Assembly: GCA_016165875.1 (NCBI GenBank)
Contig: JABBOT010000003.1
Location: 29,577,288 to 29,641,287 of the forward strand
Direction: 5' to 3'
DNA from: Acanthopleura granulata
Lineage: Eukaryota > Mollusca > Polyplacophora > Chitonida > Chitonidae
DNA length: 64,000 bases
Shown here: positions 22,800 through 36,712 of the stretch, one piece after another
Layout: each line of letters starts with the position of its first letter
Position numbering within the stretch: the stretch's first letter is position 1
Notes under the pieces: generated by a model
The model's input: the letters and a program-made list of their open reading frames with translations, nothing else
Told to the model about the DNA's origin: nothing
The model's database searches: none
Made by a program: the position numbers and the translations under genes

Positions 22800-24836
22800 A
22801 TAAGTAATTTATGCGTGGAATTAAAAAGACACAAACAATTCAGCAGACAACATTTTATAACATCAAATGTCTATAGTTAGACATTTTTTGCTACAGAAAT
22901 AGAAAAAAAGTACCTGGTGTCTGTTCAGTTGTGTTGTGTATACATGGTATTGACTCGTTTGTATATATATATATATATTCTGAAATCTGTCTCCACCAGT
23001 TTTATTTAAAAATTCCAGTGCTACTTAGCATGTAAGTTCTTTGATAGAATCAAGTGTATATTGGTCAGTAACAGAACGGTGAACAGCCTAATAGTACACC
23101 TGATTACACTGTCCAGACACAGGTAACACCTGATCCCCAAACTGATCACGCAGTTCCTGCCGTTTTTAACACCGTTGTCTCCTTTGTTAACCATGGACTG
23201 CATTCATCCATCAGACTTTAGTGATTCCTACAAGATTCCTTGCATTGCTCGGCCATTAAGACAGAGAGGTATGCAGATGTTTCCTCTGTGTTCTCTAATC
23301 AATTAGGAAGCAGGTCAGCAGTGAGGCTGTTGAACCTTACTGGCTACAGAGCGTCCCTGCCAGGTACGATGTAAGGAGGCGCTTCACTGCGTCCAGAGAG
23401 TATAAGAGCGATCATTCATATTCCAGCGTTAACAAAACATTCCAGGAAATTGAGCATGATATTAGAGTAGCTCAAGGTCCAGAGCAGCTGTTACTTTTGG
23501 AAATATCATTATTGGTCATGTTGGGTAGACACCATTATGGGTCCAGTGCTTTCATAGCTGTGTGTGGGATATCAATTTTTAGACAAGGCTGGAAGAGTCA
23601 AAGCAGTCGTGCGAAGGTGATACGCACAGTCTAAGCATCAGACTCGACTCGGTTAGAGTGACAAGTCTTTGTTGGCAACGTTTCAGAGACGAGGTTCTTC
23701 GTATCAAAGAGCCATTGATCCTGAACAAGTGAGTGTTGGATTACCGATTCTGCCGGCCGTGAGAGGGGTCACCATTTGTATTGTCCCAGAGTAATCGCTC
23801 GGCCATATTTCACTGGTAAGTTTGGACATTCTTCTTCATGGACTGTCGTCTACTGCATGATTACCATAGAAAATGTCTCAGATTTGGCTCCAAGAATTGT
23901 GGTCAGTTTTACTCCGTTAGGTACTGACTAATGCATTGGTCATAAATTCACGGAAGGCACTTGCCATATCATAGTTGGTTCAGATGAGGAAAGTTAGTTT
24001 TCCTTATCGAAATTTTGTATTACCTGTCTTCTGATCTCTGAAGGTTGGTTTCAAATTGTCTACATTGGAAAGACATTCTCCTACATTCTCCTACTGAAGC
24101 CAGGTTTACATTAATGTTCTTCATTCATAACTAATAAAATACAGTATTATGCCAAATGTAGCATTATCCTGAAATTACCTTCATCTGTATATTGACACAT
24201 AAGAACATGTTATTTAATATACATCATCATGATGTATTAGAACTTTTGGCATTATACTGACATTATACCCCCTAGTCTTTGTGGCAGATTCAAAATTGGA
24301 AGTCCACAAAGTATGTACACTGTATGACTTTATTTTACATTGCCAGTAGCATTATGACTTGTTTGTCGTGACATCACTAGGATGCATTAAAACATGTGCG
24401 AGCATTTATACCTGACTCGGAATTGGGCATAATATTGACAGTGCGCGTTATAAAAAACATAATATTATGCAGTATGGTAGGATTGATGCATATAAGAACG
24501 GGTTACTTTTTGTAGCATTGTATTTTGACATTACCAGCAAACCTGTAGGCATGTGACAATATGTTGGTAGTTTACGTACTGAGAACATGTGGAATTTTAC
24601 AGCCATTTTTCTGTACCCTATTTAAATGATCCTACGTTCATCATCTCGTGTTTTAGTGGTGATATACATTCGTTATTGATCTCTGCTATTAACCCAGATT
24701 AAGTGGTAAGAAAACTTTCAGCTACTCATAGTTTGACATTTTTCAAATTGCAAGTTGTTTTTTATTTAAAGTCCCACAATTTTCTGCAAGCTTGGAATAT
24801 TTAGTACCATCATGTACAAAATCTTATACGCACTTC
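22800..24836. other. No gene seen; possible regulatory DNA at 23.22-23.85 kb
   Basis: (TA)n near 22961-22978. 23220-23850 is repeat-free and less AT-rich than its flanks; candidate conserved element by appearance only. Confidence 0.3.
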
Positions 24837-24972
24837 CTTATGGATATGCAACTTCTTGGTTTATTAATATGACATTTCCATGTAGATACTAACATCGTTG
24901 TCAAGTGATAACGATGTTAGGGTCTACCTCGAAACGTCGTGTTAATAAACCAAGAAGTTGTATATCCATAAG
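24837..24972. repeat. 136-bp near-palindrome (hairpin/MITE-like)
   Basis: Two 67-bp arms around a central AG match at about 58 of 67 positions. The outer ends read cttatggatat / atatccataag, and the inner ends aacatcgttgtca / tgataacgatgtt. No target duplication or transposase is visible. Confidence 0.9.
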
Positions 24973-26154
24973 AAAGACTTGTCCAGTGTACTTTCAACCC
25001 AGCTTCTAAATGCACTTAAACAAGTTATATGTAAATATCTTATATGGTTGCATATTCTGTTGTATTCTGTTACACTGTAATTGTCAAACAGGCAGTTTAC
25101 AGTTGTTGACCACTTAATATGTAGTGGCAAATTATCGCATAGAACAACCTCTCCTAATTCTATATAGTTTCTAGGTACCTTGTTAGGGATATAGGTTACT
25201 CTTCAGCCAGCAATTATCAGTCATGTCAGTCCAACCTTAATAACTCAAAGGCTCTATACATGTGTATTAAGAATTGATGGAAACTTCATTAAAGGGGAGA
25301 AGTTATGATGAGTAAAAAGAATATTAAAAACTATGTGCAAATACTTCGATTATTTGGTGGATTTTAGGGACAATATTGATCATGTGTGATTAATTTGGTG
25401 AGAAAAAAAATCAGAAAAACTCAGTGAATGTATTTTCAGATGCAGTATATAATGGTCTTTTTACTCACTGTGACTTCATTTTTGTGTGATTTTCCCTTTG
25501 ACATTGCAAATGCATTTACAAGTTACAGTATTTTTATTGTCTTCAAACAAGAAATGACGATTCTTTCTGTAGTGGTCAAGAACATCAAATTAGTAGTGGT
25601 ATGTAAGTTTGCAGTGAAGATCTTGCATGTCTATTTCTTAATGTCTCTTTTTCTTTTGCTTGTTTTTTTCTCATCACACATCATGGTCATGCATAAGTTT
25701 GAAATTTTCAACTATTGTAGACAACTGCTCGCATGTTTTGGCATAAAGGTCTAGAGTCCTGTTTTATTGAACTGCGGCGGTCTTTTGAATTTTATTCCTT
25801 TTCGCTAATAGAGTGAGAGTCAAAGTACCATGCCTGTTGCAGCCCGTGTTTGGACAGAACAGGCTTACCATACCCTTCTGAACCTGTGTCCACACAAAAT
25901 CAGATTGATTCTCTCATTGTCAAATAGTTGTCCTTCGTGAGAAGTTCTGAAAAGCCACCTCTTTTGGTGGTTTTAGGAATCCTACCCTGTACCCAAAGAG
26001 CGTCTAATCCCTTAGGAACTTCAATATCCAAGTTAATCCTGCGGCAGCTTGGTTCTGTTTAGAAGCCTAACTGATTAAGCACCGAAACCAGCTTTTTATG
26101 CCATGCCCCAGCAGTCGTCCTATTCTTCATTGGAGAATATGTCAACTGTCAAGA
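24973..26154. other. No gene seen
   Basis: A 108-codon hydrophobic frame (25428-25754) looks like chance in T-rich DNA. Confidence 0.4.
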
Positions 26155-26405
26155 GTATTTATCTATTTATTTGATTGGTGTTCTACACTGTGCTGAAGAA
26201 TATTTCACTTGTACGACAACAGTCAGCTTTATGGTGGGAGGAAACCGAGCAGAGCCCAAGGGAAACCCTTGACCATCCGCAGGTTGCTGGCACGCCTTCC
26301 CACGTACAGCTGGAGGGGAAGCCAGTATGAGCTCACTGTCACCACGTTGGTCAGAGGCACCCAGATCGCCATGCCGCACTGGCTCGCTAATCCCCTCAAC
26401 TTTAA
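26155..26405 (-). mobile_element. SINE, antisense, near full length
   Basis: Tail tatttatttgattggtgtt, ggtgggaggaaaccgagcag, accatccgcaggttgctggc, then a diverged head. No clear target duplication. Confidence 0.85.
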
Positions 26406-27973
26406 ATCTCTCAGAGGTCATTATACTATGTTAATATATGTGCCTGAACTAAACAGATCAAGAACATTTTCGACTATTGACTGAAAATGTACATAAAAAA
26501 TAGAGGAACCAGGACTTGGGGCCATTCAAGTATATTTGTCATGTGAAATTTCAATCCGTGAGAAAACGACCACAAGCAGCAGGTAAACAAACATGTAAGT
26601 GTACCACTGTCAGAGAGGAAAAACTGATAAACAAATGGCTTTTTCAACTCACAGACAGCGATAGACCTTACACAAAATCAAACAAGAAACACGAAGACAC
26701 TTCAATACATAGATTTGTAAAAAATAGTACAACTGACAATAATATGTAAAACAATACAGATAATTACAAAATACATAGTTTCTTTCTGATGACAGCATCC
26801 AAATCTGGATGGAATATTCTGGCTTCCAAAGGCGAGTCAACCCACGTATATATAGAATCCACAGTTCCTGAGAATTCTTGAATCGAGGGATGACAGTCCT
26901 GTAAGTGACAAATGGTAGTGGTACGATGGTTTATATCGAACTCTCCGTCAAGGTGCAACTTCCCAGGGAAGACGGGGTTGACAATAATGTCCGCGATGCT
27001 GAGCTGGCTATGTATGTTTCAGTCCTCAGAAATATACACAAAGCCACTTTCAGGTAAACTGGGATGAAATGTATGTAATTGCACAGAGAGACAATGAGCA
27101 GTACAAGCTCCAAAATAGCATCAAAAATAACAAGTGGCAAAACACAAGCTCACAAATTGCTATGTACAGAAAAATAGAGTACATGTACTATTGATAGTGT
27201 TACTTGAAATACATATAATATTTTACAGTACATCTGGAGGGATTCCTTCCTGATCACCCATGTACATGCACAGGTATGCTTCTAAAAATTCTAAATATTC
27301 ATGTCTGGATAAAGTAAAACATAAAAAATGTTATATTCCATGGGTGGCAAAGCCATAAATACATCTTGCAGGTTATAAAGTTGTATAAAAAAGTCAGAGA
27401 GATTTCCTGTAACCAGGATCTCTGTGCATCATGTTTCTTTCAAAATGGAGAAAAAGTTTTCTGTGGGTATAATTGTGATAGCCTCAAGTCAGTTCACTCA
27501 GTCGAAAGATAAACCTCCCATGTCTTGGTGGGAGGCCAGTCAGTGTAAGACATGATCAGACGGAGCGATCGGAAATCAGCAAAGCTGAACATTCCTACGA
27601 CTCGGTCAACTGGCCAGTTCTTTTTACAGCCAATTTAAAGCCTGGATTAAGCTGGGCTTTTATGGGTCATTTCTTTGTCATTGCCAACCATTCAGGTAAA
27701 ACTTTAATGAATCTTCGTGGCTATTAGAACGTCAGGCCGAGATAAAAGTAACTTCTTTATGGTGACGTTAACCCAATGATGCATCAACACTTCCAAGCGC
27801 GTCACGTTGGAAAACCTGAATGTCTGTTCTGCGAAGAATGATGGCACCCCATGTTTTAAGTTTATCTAAATCAGTAGAGTGCATACGGGTCACAGTTCTT
27901 GGTTGCTAAGTGGACTTACATTGTAATTAACATTAACGATCAATAATAATGAATATCTGTCTCTCTGGTGTGA
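26406..27973. other. No gene seen
   Basis: A-rich plus strand, no recognised feature. An inverted word pair (acctcccatg/tgggaggcc) lies near 27510-27535. Confidence 0.4.
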
Positions 27974-28043
27974 AGGCGAGGTGTGGGGGACGAAGGGAGG
28001 AAGATGTGGGGGACAAACGGAGGCGAGGTGTGGGTGCAGGGTG
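27974..28043 (+). repeat. G-rich imperfect tandem repeat
   Basis: Three units of ggcgaggtgtgggggacgaa type (about 23-24 bp), with G3-G5 tracts; quadruplex-capable. Confidence 0.7.
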
Positions 28044-28446
28044 AGATTTTGAGATAGTCTGTATAGGGGTTGTCCAGAATAATGCAAACAATTTTCTTGT
28101 GCGCCAGACAGGGTGACCTAAAGGGCCTGTTCCTCGATGACCACTGCCTGGAGCAAAGAACCACTGGTTTACAGGAGATATTTTCTTTCTGAGAAATGCC
28201 AGTAGAGTGCCCATGGAAATTAGAAATCATTATTTGTCTCTTGAAGAAATTGAGTTGCCAATATTTCCAGTATGTCCTGCAGGTTCCAGCTATACTTTCA
28301 CAAAAGTGCATAAATTCTGATGTTCAATGATGCTGCTTCAGGCAAAATGCTGGATTTTATAGAGTTATTGATTTTGTGGACTGGGAATTCTTTAGTACTT
28401 GTACATGCCTTTATGTGCGTATATTAATATTGCTGTGAAGAAATAT

Positions 28447-28616
28447 CGTCTGTTGAGTTACAGAGATTGAGAAATGTTCATTTCATGGGTACATGTAAAC
28501 CATCTAATGCGTTACAGAGATTGAGAAATGTTTATTTCAAGGGTACATGTAAACCATCTGTTGAGTTACAGAGATTGAAAAATGTTCATTTCATGGGTAC
28601 ATGAACATCATCTGTT
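28447..28616 (+). repeat. 54-bp tandem repeat, 3 copies
   Basis: gttacagagattga starts at 28457, 28511 and 28565, an exact 54-bp period. Units also share tcatgggtacatgtaaacc. Confidence 0.93.
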
Positions 28617-29186
28617 TTATATGTATCAGTATGAAATATTTGATGCTTTTATCAGATTCTGTATTGAATATGTTATACATTATGCTGATTATACTAGTGC
28701 ATGTGGAACATGAATATTCATATCAACAGTCGGTAATTTCTGAGTGTGAAACTTTAGACCTGATTGCTGAAGAATGAACTGTGACTCTTCAGTTTTCACT
28801 TGTTGTGCAGTCTCATGTACATGTTCATGGTGTTCATATGTCGGTAAATTATAGCAGAAAATCAACCCATTTCAAAGATATATTGTACGATGACTTATCA
28901 GAGTCTGCCAGTTTTTCAAACTCATTTGAAGTGCACATCAGTTGGTGTTTTGTTTCATGTCACCAGGACTGGCAAAAACCCATTCTGTACTGCAGCACAC
29001 AGAGGGTAGTGAGCACTTATTCCCACATGGTGTGATTAACTTAAGGTGGGTATTATGGCATGTGTATACAAGCTTTTTCTATATCCTGTGTGTGAAACAC
29101 TGGCCCAAGCAGCTCAGAAAAATTTTTGATATTTGGTGAATTTTTTTTACAGTATGGTTGATGAGCTTGTTTTGTCTAGACAAATG

Positions 29187-29454
29187 GGGGGCCTCTATGG
29201 CTGAGGTGGTTAACACGCTATCGCAGCGCAATGACCCAAAGCCTCCCACCAATGCAGTCGCTGTGAGTTCAAGTCCAGCTCATGCTGGCTTCCCCTCCGG
29301 CCATACGTGGGAAGGTCTGCCAGCAACCTGCGGATGGTTGTGGGTTCCCCTCAGACTCTGGCCGGTATCCCCCTACTATAATGCTGGTCGCCGTCATGTA
29401 AGGGAAATACTCTTGAGTACGGCGTAAAAAACACCAATCAAATAAATAAATCAA
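29187..29454 (+). mobile_element. tRNA-derived SINE, full length, with 12-bp target duplication
   Basis: Same family as the intron 1 copy: A box tggctgaggtggttaacacg, B box gagttcaagtcc, tail caccaatcaaataaataaat. Flanked by tctagacaaatg at 29175-29186 and 29455-29466. Confidence 0.93.
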
Positions 29455-29680
29455 TCTAGACAAATGTTTGTGTGGAAAAGCTATACGGTTAGAAAATACA
29501 ACAACAACCCTTAAAATGTTGTGAGAACACTGAAGAAACATGCAAACAACTGAACATCTAGTTAGCTTCAGGTGGGGCCACTCCCTGAGTAGGATGAATA
29601 TTTGCTAATATGCTGATACAGGTGATATTGATCAAAGAAAAGATACGCTTTATCAGCATGATACAGCAGTATCAGCAGGA

Positions 29681-29728
29681 ATCATCTTTCGGCCTTTTGG
29701 CTCTAGGATGACATATTTAATCTGATGC
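29681..29728 (+). pseudogene. U2 snRNA-like 5' fragment (degraded)
   Basis: atcatctttcggccttttgg followed by ct resembles the highly conserved 5' end of U2 snRNA (CTTCTCGGCCTTTTGGCT), and tttaatctgatgc recalls the U2 TTTAATATCTGATAC segment. The region between, including the branch-point recognition part, is missing or changed, so it cannot be functional U2. The match may be fortuitous. Confidence 0.35.
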
Positions 29729-32700
29729 TAATAGCTACGCCATTGCATGACGTCAGCTCGACCACTTAATTTGCCCAGGGTATGATGTATTGGTAGCTAG
29801 GTTTCTTTCTGAGAAGATATCCATTTTTATGTGGCTAACAATTTAGCTTAACCACAAACCTGTCACAGAATTTGTGATCACCTCAGTAACAAATGCCAGA
29901 GTTGGTAATGTCACCTTTCCAGACAACTTGGTCAGTTCATATTTGTTCAAAAGACTATGGTGAAACTACACAGCGGCACGAGTGTCTTATGTGTACCTAC
30001 TGATCGTTAAGTCTGCCCCAAGAGATACCAGAGGACTTGTTGTGCAGGGGTGAACAGATTTGCCGGTGCTCGGCCACGCAGCTCGAAAACCCACAGATTT
30101 GTTCCCGACCGAAGAGCTGAGAGGTTTGTGGCCTTCAGTCGGAGCCTGTAAAAACGCCTTGTATTTTCCAATTACCAAGCGGCTAAGCAATTATCACAGC
30201 TTTTCTGGAAACAGATAAGATAGACTGAAGGGTGCAAGAATCTTTCCATTCAGAAAACAGCTTCCCAAGTTTACTCACTGACTGTATCCTTCCATGCATT
30301 TCGTTGTCATTTGGAATCAGTTTTATCAGCATGCAGATTGATTTTTTTAATTCAGAGATCTTTTAGAACTTACTCTCAGAGTGTCTATTTGTGACAATGT
30401 TATTCATAATTTATAAATATTTAAACCTTACTTAAGTTTACAAATGTTGAACGAGAGGGAAAAAAAATTTTCTTAATTTGTGAATTTTATGCAAAGTAAA
30501 GAGCATTAAGCTGGGAAATGCTTTGACTTTTTACGGAATATGTTGGTTGACAATTTTTAGGGCTTTCACAACACGTCCGTCCACAGTAGGTTGGATACAG
30601 CATGGAGATTAAGTCACCCTGTACAAGTAAATTCCATTGGCTGTTGTTGCTGCTTCTCACTGCGGTAGGCAGATCTAATAATTCCTGCAGACTCATGCAT
30701 CAAAATAATTGACTTCGGCTTTCCAGGAGGGCAGTGAATGGCAGAATTGTATGAAGTAAACGATTCATCATTAAACATATATCTCGTATTTCTGTTTGTC
30801 ACTCCTGGGGTACACTGGTAATTGGCCATAGTTCTAGAGGGCCTAGCATTACATTATACATAACCTGAGTTATCCAACACATCGAAGAATTTGAAGGACG
30901 CCATATCAACTTTTGAGGCATCCATCCAAGTAGCCTTTTTGTGAACTGTTCCAATCCATCATAATAGAGGCCAATATTATTTTTCCTGTTTTGGAGATAG
31001 GAAGTTACTGGTACAGTTGTGTAATTCTGATCAATTCCCTGCCAATTTCAGATTGAATGTATATCAATATTTTGATAGACAATGTGGCCATGTTGCCTGG
31101 CTGTCATACTTTAAGTGGGTAAAAAAGTCTTAAAGATCGATTCTTGCAGAGAATTTTACAGGATCTTAAAAACAGCAAGCCATTACCAAGGCCGACATTA
31201 TTTTCAGCTAAATCATCCCCAAGTCTCATCAAGCTTGTGGAATATAGAAGACCCTACACTCTTGGGTTGACTTCAGGAGAAAAGATCGATAAAAGTTTAC
31301 CGCTATGCTTGATCAAAGCTCATGTGGGGTCGAGGCTCAACGTTTCCTGGCAATTCACACGTTTAATACCCTCTGATGTTGATTGATTGAATTCTCTCCC
31401 TTCCGACTGGAACTCTTCGTTTCTTGTGGCCTCTAGTCTGTTTTCACCTTGGCCCTGTCACTTTCAATGGACTATCTTTTGTTGTAATCTCTGACTAACC
31501 AAAGACCTTGACAATTACACAACATTAATCAGCTCAAACAGACGACTCAGCACTCTCTAGCAATGTTAAATATTAGTTCATTGAAAACACTCGCGTTTTT
31601 CATCCAGTTCTCCAGACAAATTGAGACAAAACTTTGTTCCACTTGATTGACTGATGAGGTTATTTCGCTTTCTCTTGTTTCCTATAATGGTAGGGAGTAA
31701 ATGGTAGTGTAGACATATACAGAGCAAACTTGCAAATAAATTTGTCTAAATTTTATTCAGTCAAGACAGAAATTTGAATCCTGGTGAAGTGAATTTTTCC
31801 TAACTGTTCAAATGGTAATTAATTTAGGATTGGGCGTCTGTAATTAAGTTCTCTACCTGTGGTTCATAGGGAACTTGATCATAGCTGCCTGTCTGTGTGT
31901 CATTTCTGTTTCAATGAACAGTGGTGTTGATTTTAAACTCTGTAGTTCAGGGGTTTTTTTCTGTGAGCTAATTTGACTGTTTTTCTCCTGACATAGTTCA
32001 CATATTTCACAGTTGCAGCCTTTTGGATATTTATATGGGTGTTTGTCAAAGTGAAGTAAATTGCATGAATGGCTTTATTAGGAGTTACATGGCAAGTTGC
32101 AGTTTCTTGAAGTTTTTTTCTCATTGGAAGTAGTTCCCCTTTGCAGTTCCACAGTTGAGATCACTTCTTTTTTATGTTTGTCCTTTTGTTCTTTCATTAC
32201 TCAGCATTAGGTACCAGTATCATTGTAGCAGGAATTAACTTTCAAATTGTCAAACCTTTCGATATCTGTAGAAGTGTGGGGCTAAATTTAATTCATTTCA
32301 GGTTTGGTTTGAAGCCTAATTACAGAGGGTTTCGAATTGATCAGTATGTTAGCTTGCTCATTGTCCATTTAAGACTAATGATCTTTTGAGGTCTAATTAA
32401 GAACTGTTGAAGTTTTGGAAGGAGGGAAAGATGTTTTGGCTCAAAATTTTTCTCTTTACCTTATCACTTTTAGGCTTTCATTGCACAACATGTCTTATGG
32501 TCAAATGTTTCATGTTGAACCATGCAAGTTTGTGCTAATTATTGGAAAGATTTCAGTTAATTTAGTAGCTTTTGAGCAAGAAATGCACTTAGGTTTAATG
32601 CCAGCAGATATTTGAAGGTCACATGGTAGAAGGTTACTCAGATCTGGAGACATGTAAGGTTATGCTGATTGAAGGTTACAATCACAAATATGCCAGTGGT

Positions 32701-35700
32701 GCCATTAGGACTCCAACAGCAGAAACATCAGCTTAAAGCCATTGGTATTGTGTTAAAAGTCTACCTTAAAAGGACCAGTCAGACTGGGTCTTTCTTCCCT
32801 GTTGGCAATGTAACAAAGTTTCCTGCACTGTTTGGTCATAAAGACTGCTCTCCAGTGGCCCATGTCTTATCTCTAGGCCATTCCGAAGATGACTTAATGG
32901 ATTGATGGTGGTCAGCCCATACCATTGGGGTGGACGTTTGAGGCAAGCCAGCCATCAGGCTGACTGATAGACAGATTTCTTTTCATAACTGTTATGCAGG
33001 AACCAGAAAAGGTGAAAGATCAATGATACGCTTTAAGAGCTCTGTTGTGGGCCCAAAAGACGTGTTAAATCATTGGTCAGCCCTTCATGGCATCATTTCC
33101 CCTTAAATGGCCATGTGGAGCAGGCTTTAATAGTTCACTTGAGATAGGAAAACCTATCATCAGTGTCTGGCAGGAAAGCTGGACTATCAACCACAATGTG
33201 TTATATTCCCTTGTCCAATCTCGTCCATAGCTTTTTTGGAAAAAAGTCATATGGGTAATGTGATTGGAGTATCAGTTCCAGACAGACTTTTTTAATACCT
33301 TGTAAAAAGAACAGGGTTTGCACTGCCTGATTTGATGGTAGCAGTGAGCTTGCTTTCAGTGTAAGCCATCTTTTGTCGCATTTGAACGAACTTTTGACAA
33401 CCAGAAACTTTCGACTTTTACAAGTATTCTCCTGTCATGAACACTTGTGAAAATGTTGTCAAGACTTTCAAGTGAAGTCGAAAATCTCTGCAATTTATGT
33501 TCATCCAAGATTGTGTGGTGACATTTTATGAATATTTTCACAAACACTATTCATTGATGGTGGGAAATCTTCAGGAAGTAGTACAAAACTGAAGACAGCT
33601 TAGATATTTGATATTTTCCATCAGTCCCATCTTCATGAAGACGTAAATTTAAGTGCTTTTCACTACAAAGGCTGTCAAGTCTATCCTTGTCTACCTGAAA
33701 ACCTTGTAGAAATTCAGCATGTAATTGAAGAGACATTATCAAGGTACATGCTGGTACAGACTGGATCTTCATTTCAAGGACTTTTAACACAGATTGACAT
33801 TACACTGTCTGGCTGTCTGGTTTAAGGGAATTCCTGGTCAGGTTCATGAATATTCAGTAGTAACATCAGTCTGGTGAACAGGGAACAGGTTTGTGATCTC
33901 TGAATTCAGTTTGGTGAACAGCTTTATCACGGCGATTTGCCATCAGGCTAGGGGGTGAGCTCATCAGCAACATCTGATGGCCACCAGAAGGTTCAGCGTG
34001 GACCTTTCATTGAGAGATGTAGAATACCCCATCTGTGGTCAGCAATCCTCTTTAATTCATCGCTTTTGAGATGGTCGGGGTTGTCTGAGCATTTGATGAT
34101 GATGATGGTGGTGGTGATTTTATCTTCCTTAAGCCTCTTTGTCGCTAAGCCATTTGTCAACATGCTCAAGATGTTATTGACAGGTGAATGTATTGATAGT
34201 GAAATAAGTGTGAAAACAGAATACTGTTTTTGAGGAGACATGATCATGTTTTAAATATTATGATAACCTTTAACAAAAAAATAGTGTTAATAATCAGATA
34301 GTATGTCAAATATGGATCCAGAATTCTTTAATTAAAGTTAAATTGCTCTCAGTTCTAAGTCCATTGCATGTCATTCATGTAAAAATGTATTTATTTTAAT
34401 GAAAAGATTTAAATTTGTGAACAATCAAAATATTTCAGCATTGGCAATTCTGTAGTTGTGTTTAACGATGAAAGTTGGTGCATATACATCTGCATTTTGA
34501 TTTAAACTAAATACCCTTTGACAGGACTGTGTTGTTTAGGATCTTTGTCTTTTCAACTCAGGAACATGTAAATTTAATGATGTATTGCTTTCAAGCTGGG
34601 CGTTGCTCATTTGTTCTCCTGTTTGATTTATCTAGGCAGTATTATATAAGATACAAAGGCAATTAACATTGAATATGCATTGTGGTTTCTGAAAGCATTT
34701 GAGAAGTTTAAAGTGGCTGCCTACATGTGATTGACTAGCGTAAGATGTTAAAGTTCCTTCTTTATTCTTTTCTCACATGGTGACCTTCTAAGTATGATTT
34801 GGTGAAGAGTTTCAAAAAGCAATGAATGACATGCTCTTGTTGCACAGAATTCACACCCAACAAGGCATGTGATCTACTTGTGTTTCTTGGTTTCATTGTT
34901 TTCCGTGGATGCTTGTAATTTGTTATATAATTTCATTATAGTGTTCCCCAACACTTTGAAAGCTGTTAGATATTCATCAGAGAGAGTGGTTTGTCAGATT
35001 CGGCCGTCCTCTGAAGTGTCTGTCAGATTAATGTTGCTAGGCTCGTTTTAAGTTATGAGGACGAATGACAGCCATCTGCTTAAGGCTGAGTAGATGGCAG
35101 TGCAGACATCACTTCAGATACAAGTGCTCAAACTCTTATTAAATCACATTCCATTAGACTTGGGGATCGAAGGTGTCCTATAGATTGATCCTCTGACATA
35201 TTCCAAAGTTGAAATACGCCACTGGTGTGGAAATAAATACACTGGCATGTATATGATGTATGGAAGTTATGTGTTTAAATGCATAGATGGAAAAGACGTA
35301 AAAGATTTTGGGATAACCTGTAAATGCATGTGTATTCATGGGTAAATGTGCAAATTCATGCATGTAAGGATAAATGTACTTTGTTATTATGGATAAATGT
35401 ATTTGTATTTTAATATGGTGTGTGCTGTTGTATCACTGGATAATGGGGCTTGAATGTTATAGAAAATTCGTATAGAAATATGAATTGCTACATTTTACTG
35501 TAGTTATCTCCTTGGCGTAAAATGGGGAAATAATTTATTCCTTTCAGCGGTGAAATGCTGGATGTAGATGTGGTAATTAATGAAGATTAAATCACTTATA
35601 AGATGAAGTCAACAACGAACCAATGGCAAGCTATACTGACAAAGTCTCTACACATCTCAGATATTCAGACTTACATGCCAAAATATTGGTCTGTACAGAG

Positions 35701-35949
35701 TTACCCTGAAGGACCTAAAATTTCGTCCATGACTGCAGAGTTGCTCCTTTTTCCTGATTCTGGGAGTACTGTTGATTGTAGGAAGGTATTTTAAGGTTTG
35801 TTTAGTATTTAGGGTGTAAAAATAAGGTAAGTTTCAGCACCAAATTTAATATTTTATGACATTTATTTACCTCTAAAAATGCACTTTTTTGACAGAATTT
35901 ACGTAATATAGAGTAAATACCTTAACATTGGCGTTTACAGCCTTTAACC
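29729..35949. other. No gene seen
   Basis: Six kb with no SINE of the main family and no array. Short frames only (up to 92 codons), none recognisable. Confidence 0.45.
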
Positions 35950-36712
35950 GTCATAATATTGGGGTGTACAGACTTACACATGTACAGTCCATGGCATTGG
36001 TGTGTACAGGCTTACAGGCCATGATATTGGTGTGTACAGGCTTACAGGCCATGGCATTGGTGTGTACAGGCTTACATGCCATGGCATTGGTGTGTACAGG
36101 ATTACAGGCCATGGCACTGGTGTGTACAGGCTTACAGGCCATGATATTGGTGTGTATAAACTTACATGCCATGATATTGGTGTGTACAGACATGCCATGA
36201 TATTGGTGTGTACAGCTTGCATGCCGTGATCTTGGTGTGTAAAGACTTACATGCCGTGATATTGGTGTGTACAGACTTACATGCCATGATATTGGTGTGT
36301 ACAGGTTTACATGCCATGATATTGGTGTGTACAGACTTACATGCCATGATATTGGTGTGTACAGACTTACATGCCATGATATTGGTGTGTACAGGTTTAC
36401 ATGCTATGATGTTGGTGTGTACAGGCTTACATGCTATGATATTGGTGTGTACAGGCTTACATGCTATGATATTGGTGTGTACAGGTTTACATGCTATGAT
36501 ATTGGTGTGTACAGGTTTACATGCTATGATATTGGTGTGTACAGGTTTACATGCTATGATGTTGGTGTGTACAGGCTTACATGCCATGATATTGGTGTGT
36601 ACAGGTTTACATGCTATGATGTTGGTGTGTACAGGCTTACATGCTATGATATTGGTGTGTACAGGTTTACATGCTATGATGTTGGTGTGTACAGGCTTAC
36701 AGGCCATGATGT
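35950..36712 (+). repeat. 30-bp minisatellite, about 25 copies
   Basis: Units of 30 bp (tgtgtacaggcttac then atgccatgatattgg). The left third has more ggcttacaggcc variants and the right two thirds ggtttacatgcTatgat variants. An indel patch at about 36185-36245 separates the two blocks. All frames stay open, giving long ORFs on both strands (minus-strand 10-mer MACKPVHTNI). No promoter or codon signal suggests a protein. Confidence 0.96.

Noticed and set aside
25428..25754. 108-codon hydrophobic ORF as a membrane protein
   Set aside because: Hydrophobicity follows from T-rich DNA; no start context or homologue recognised.
29187..29454. tRNA gene at the head of the SINE
   Set aside because: A and B boxes are present, but target duplications and the shared tail show a SINE.
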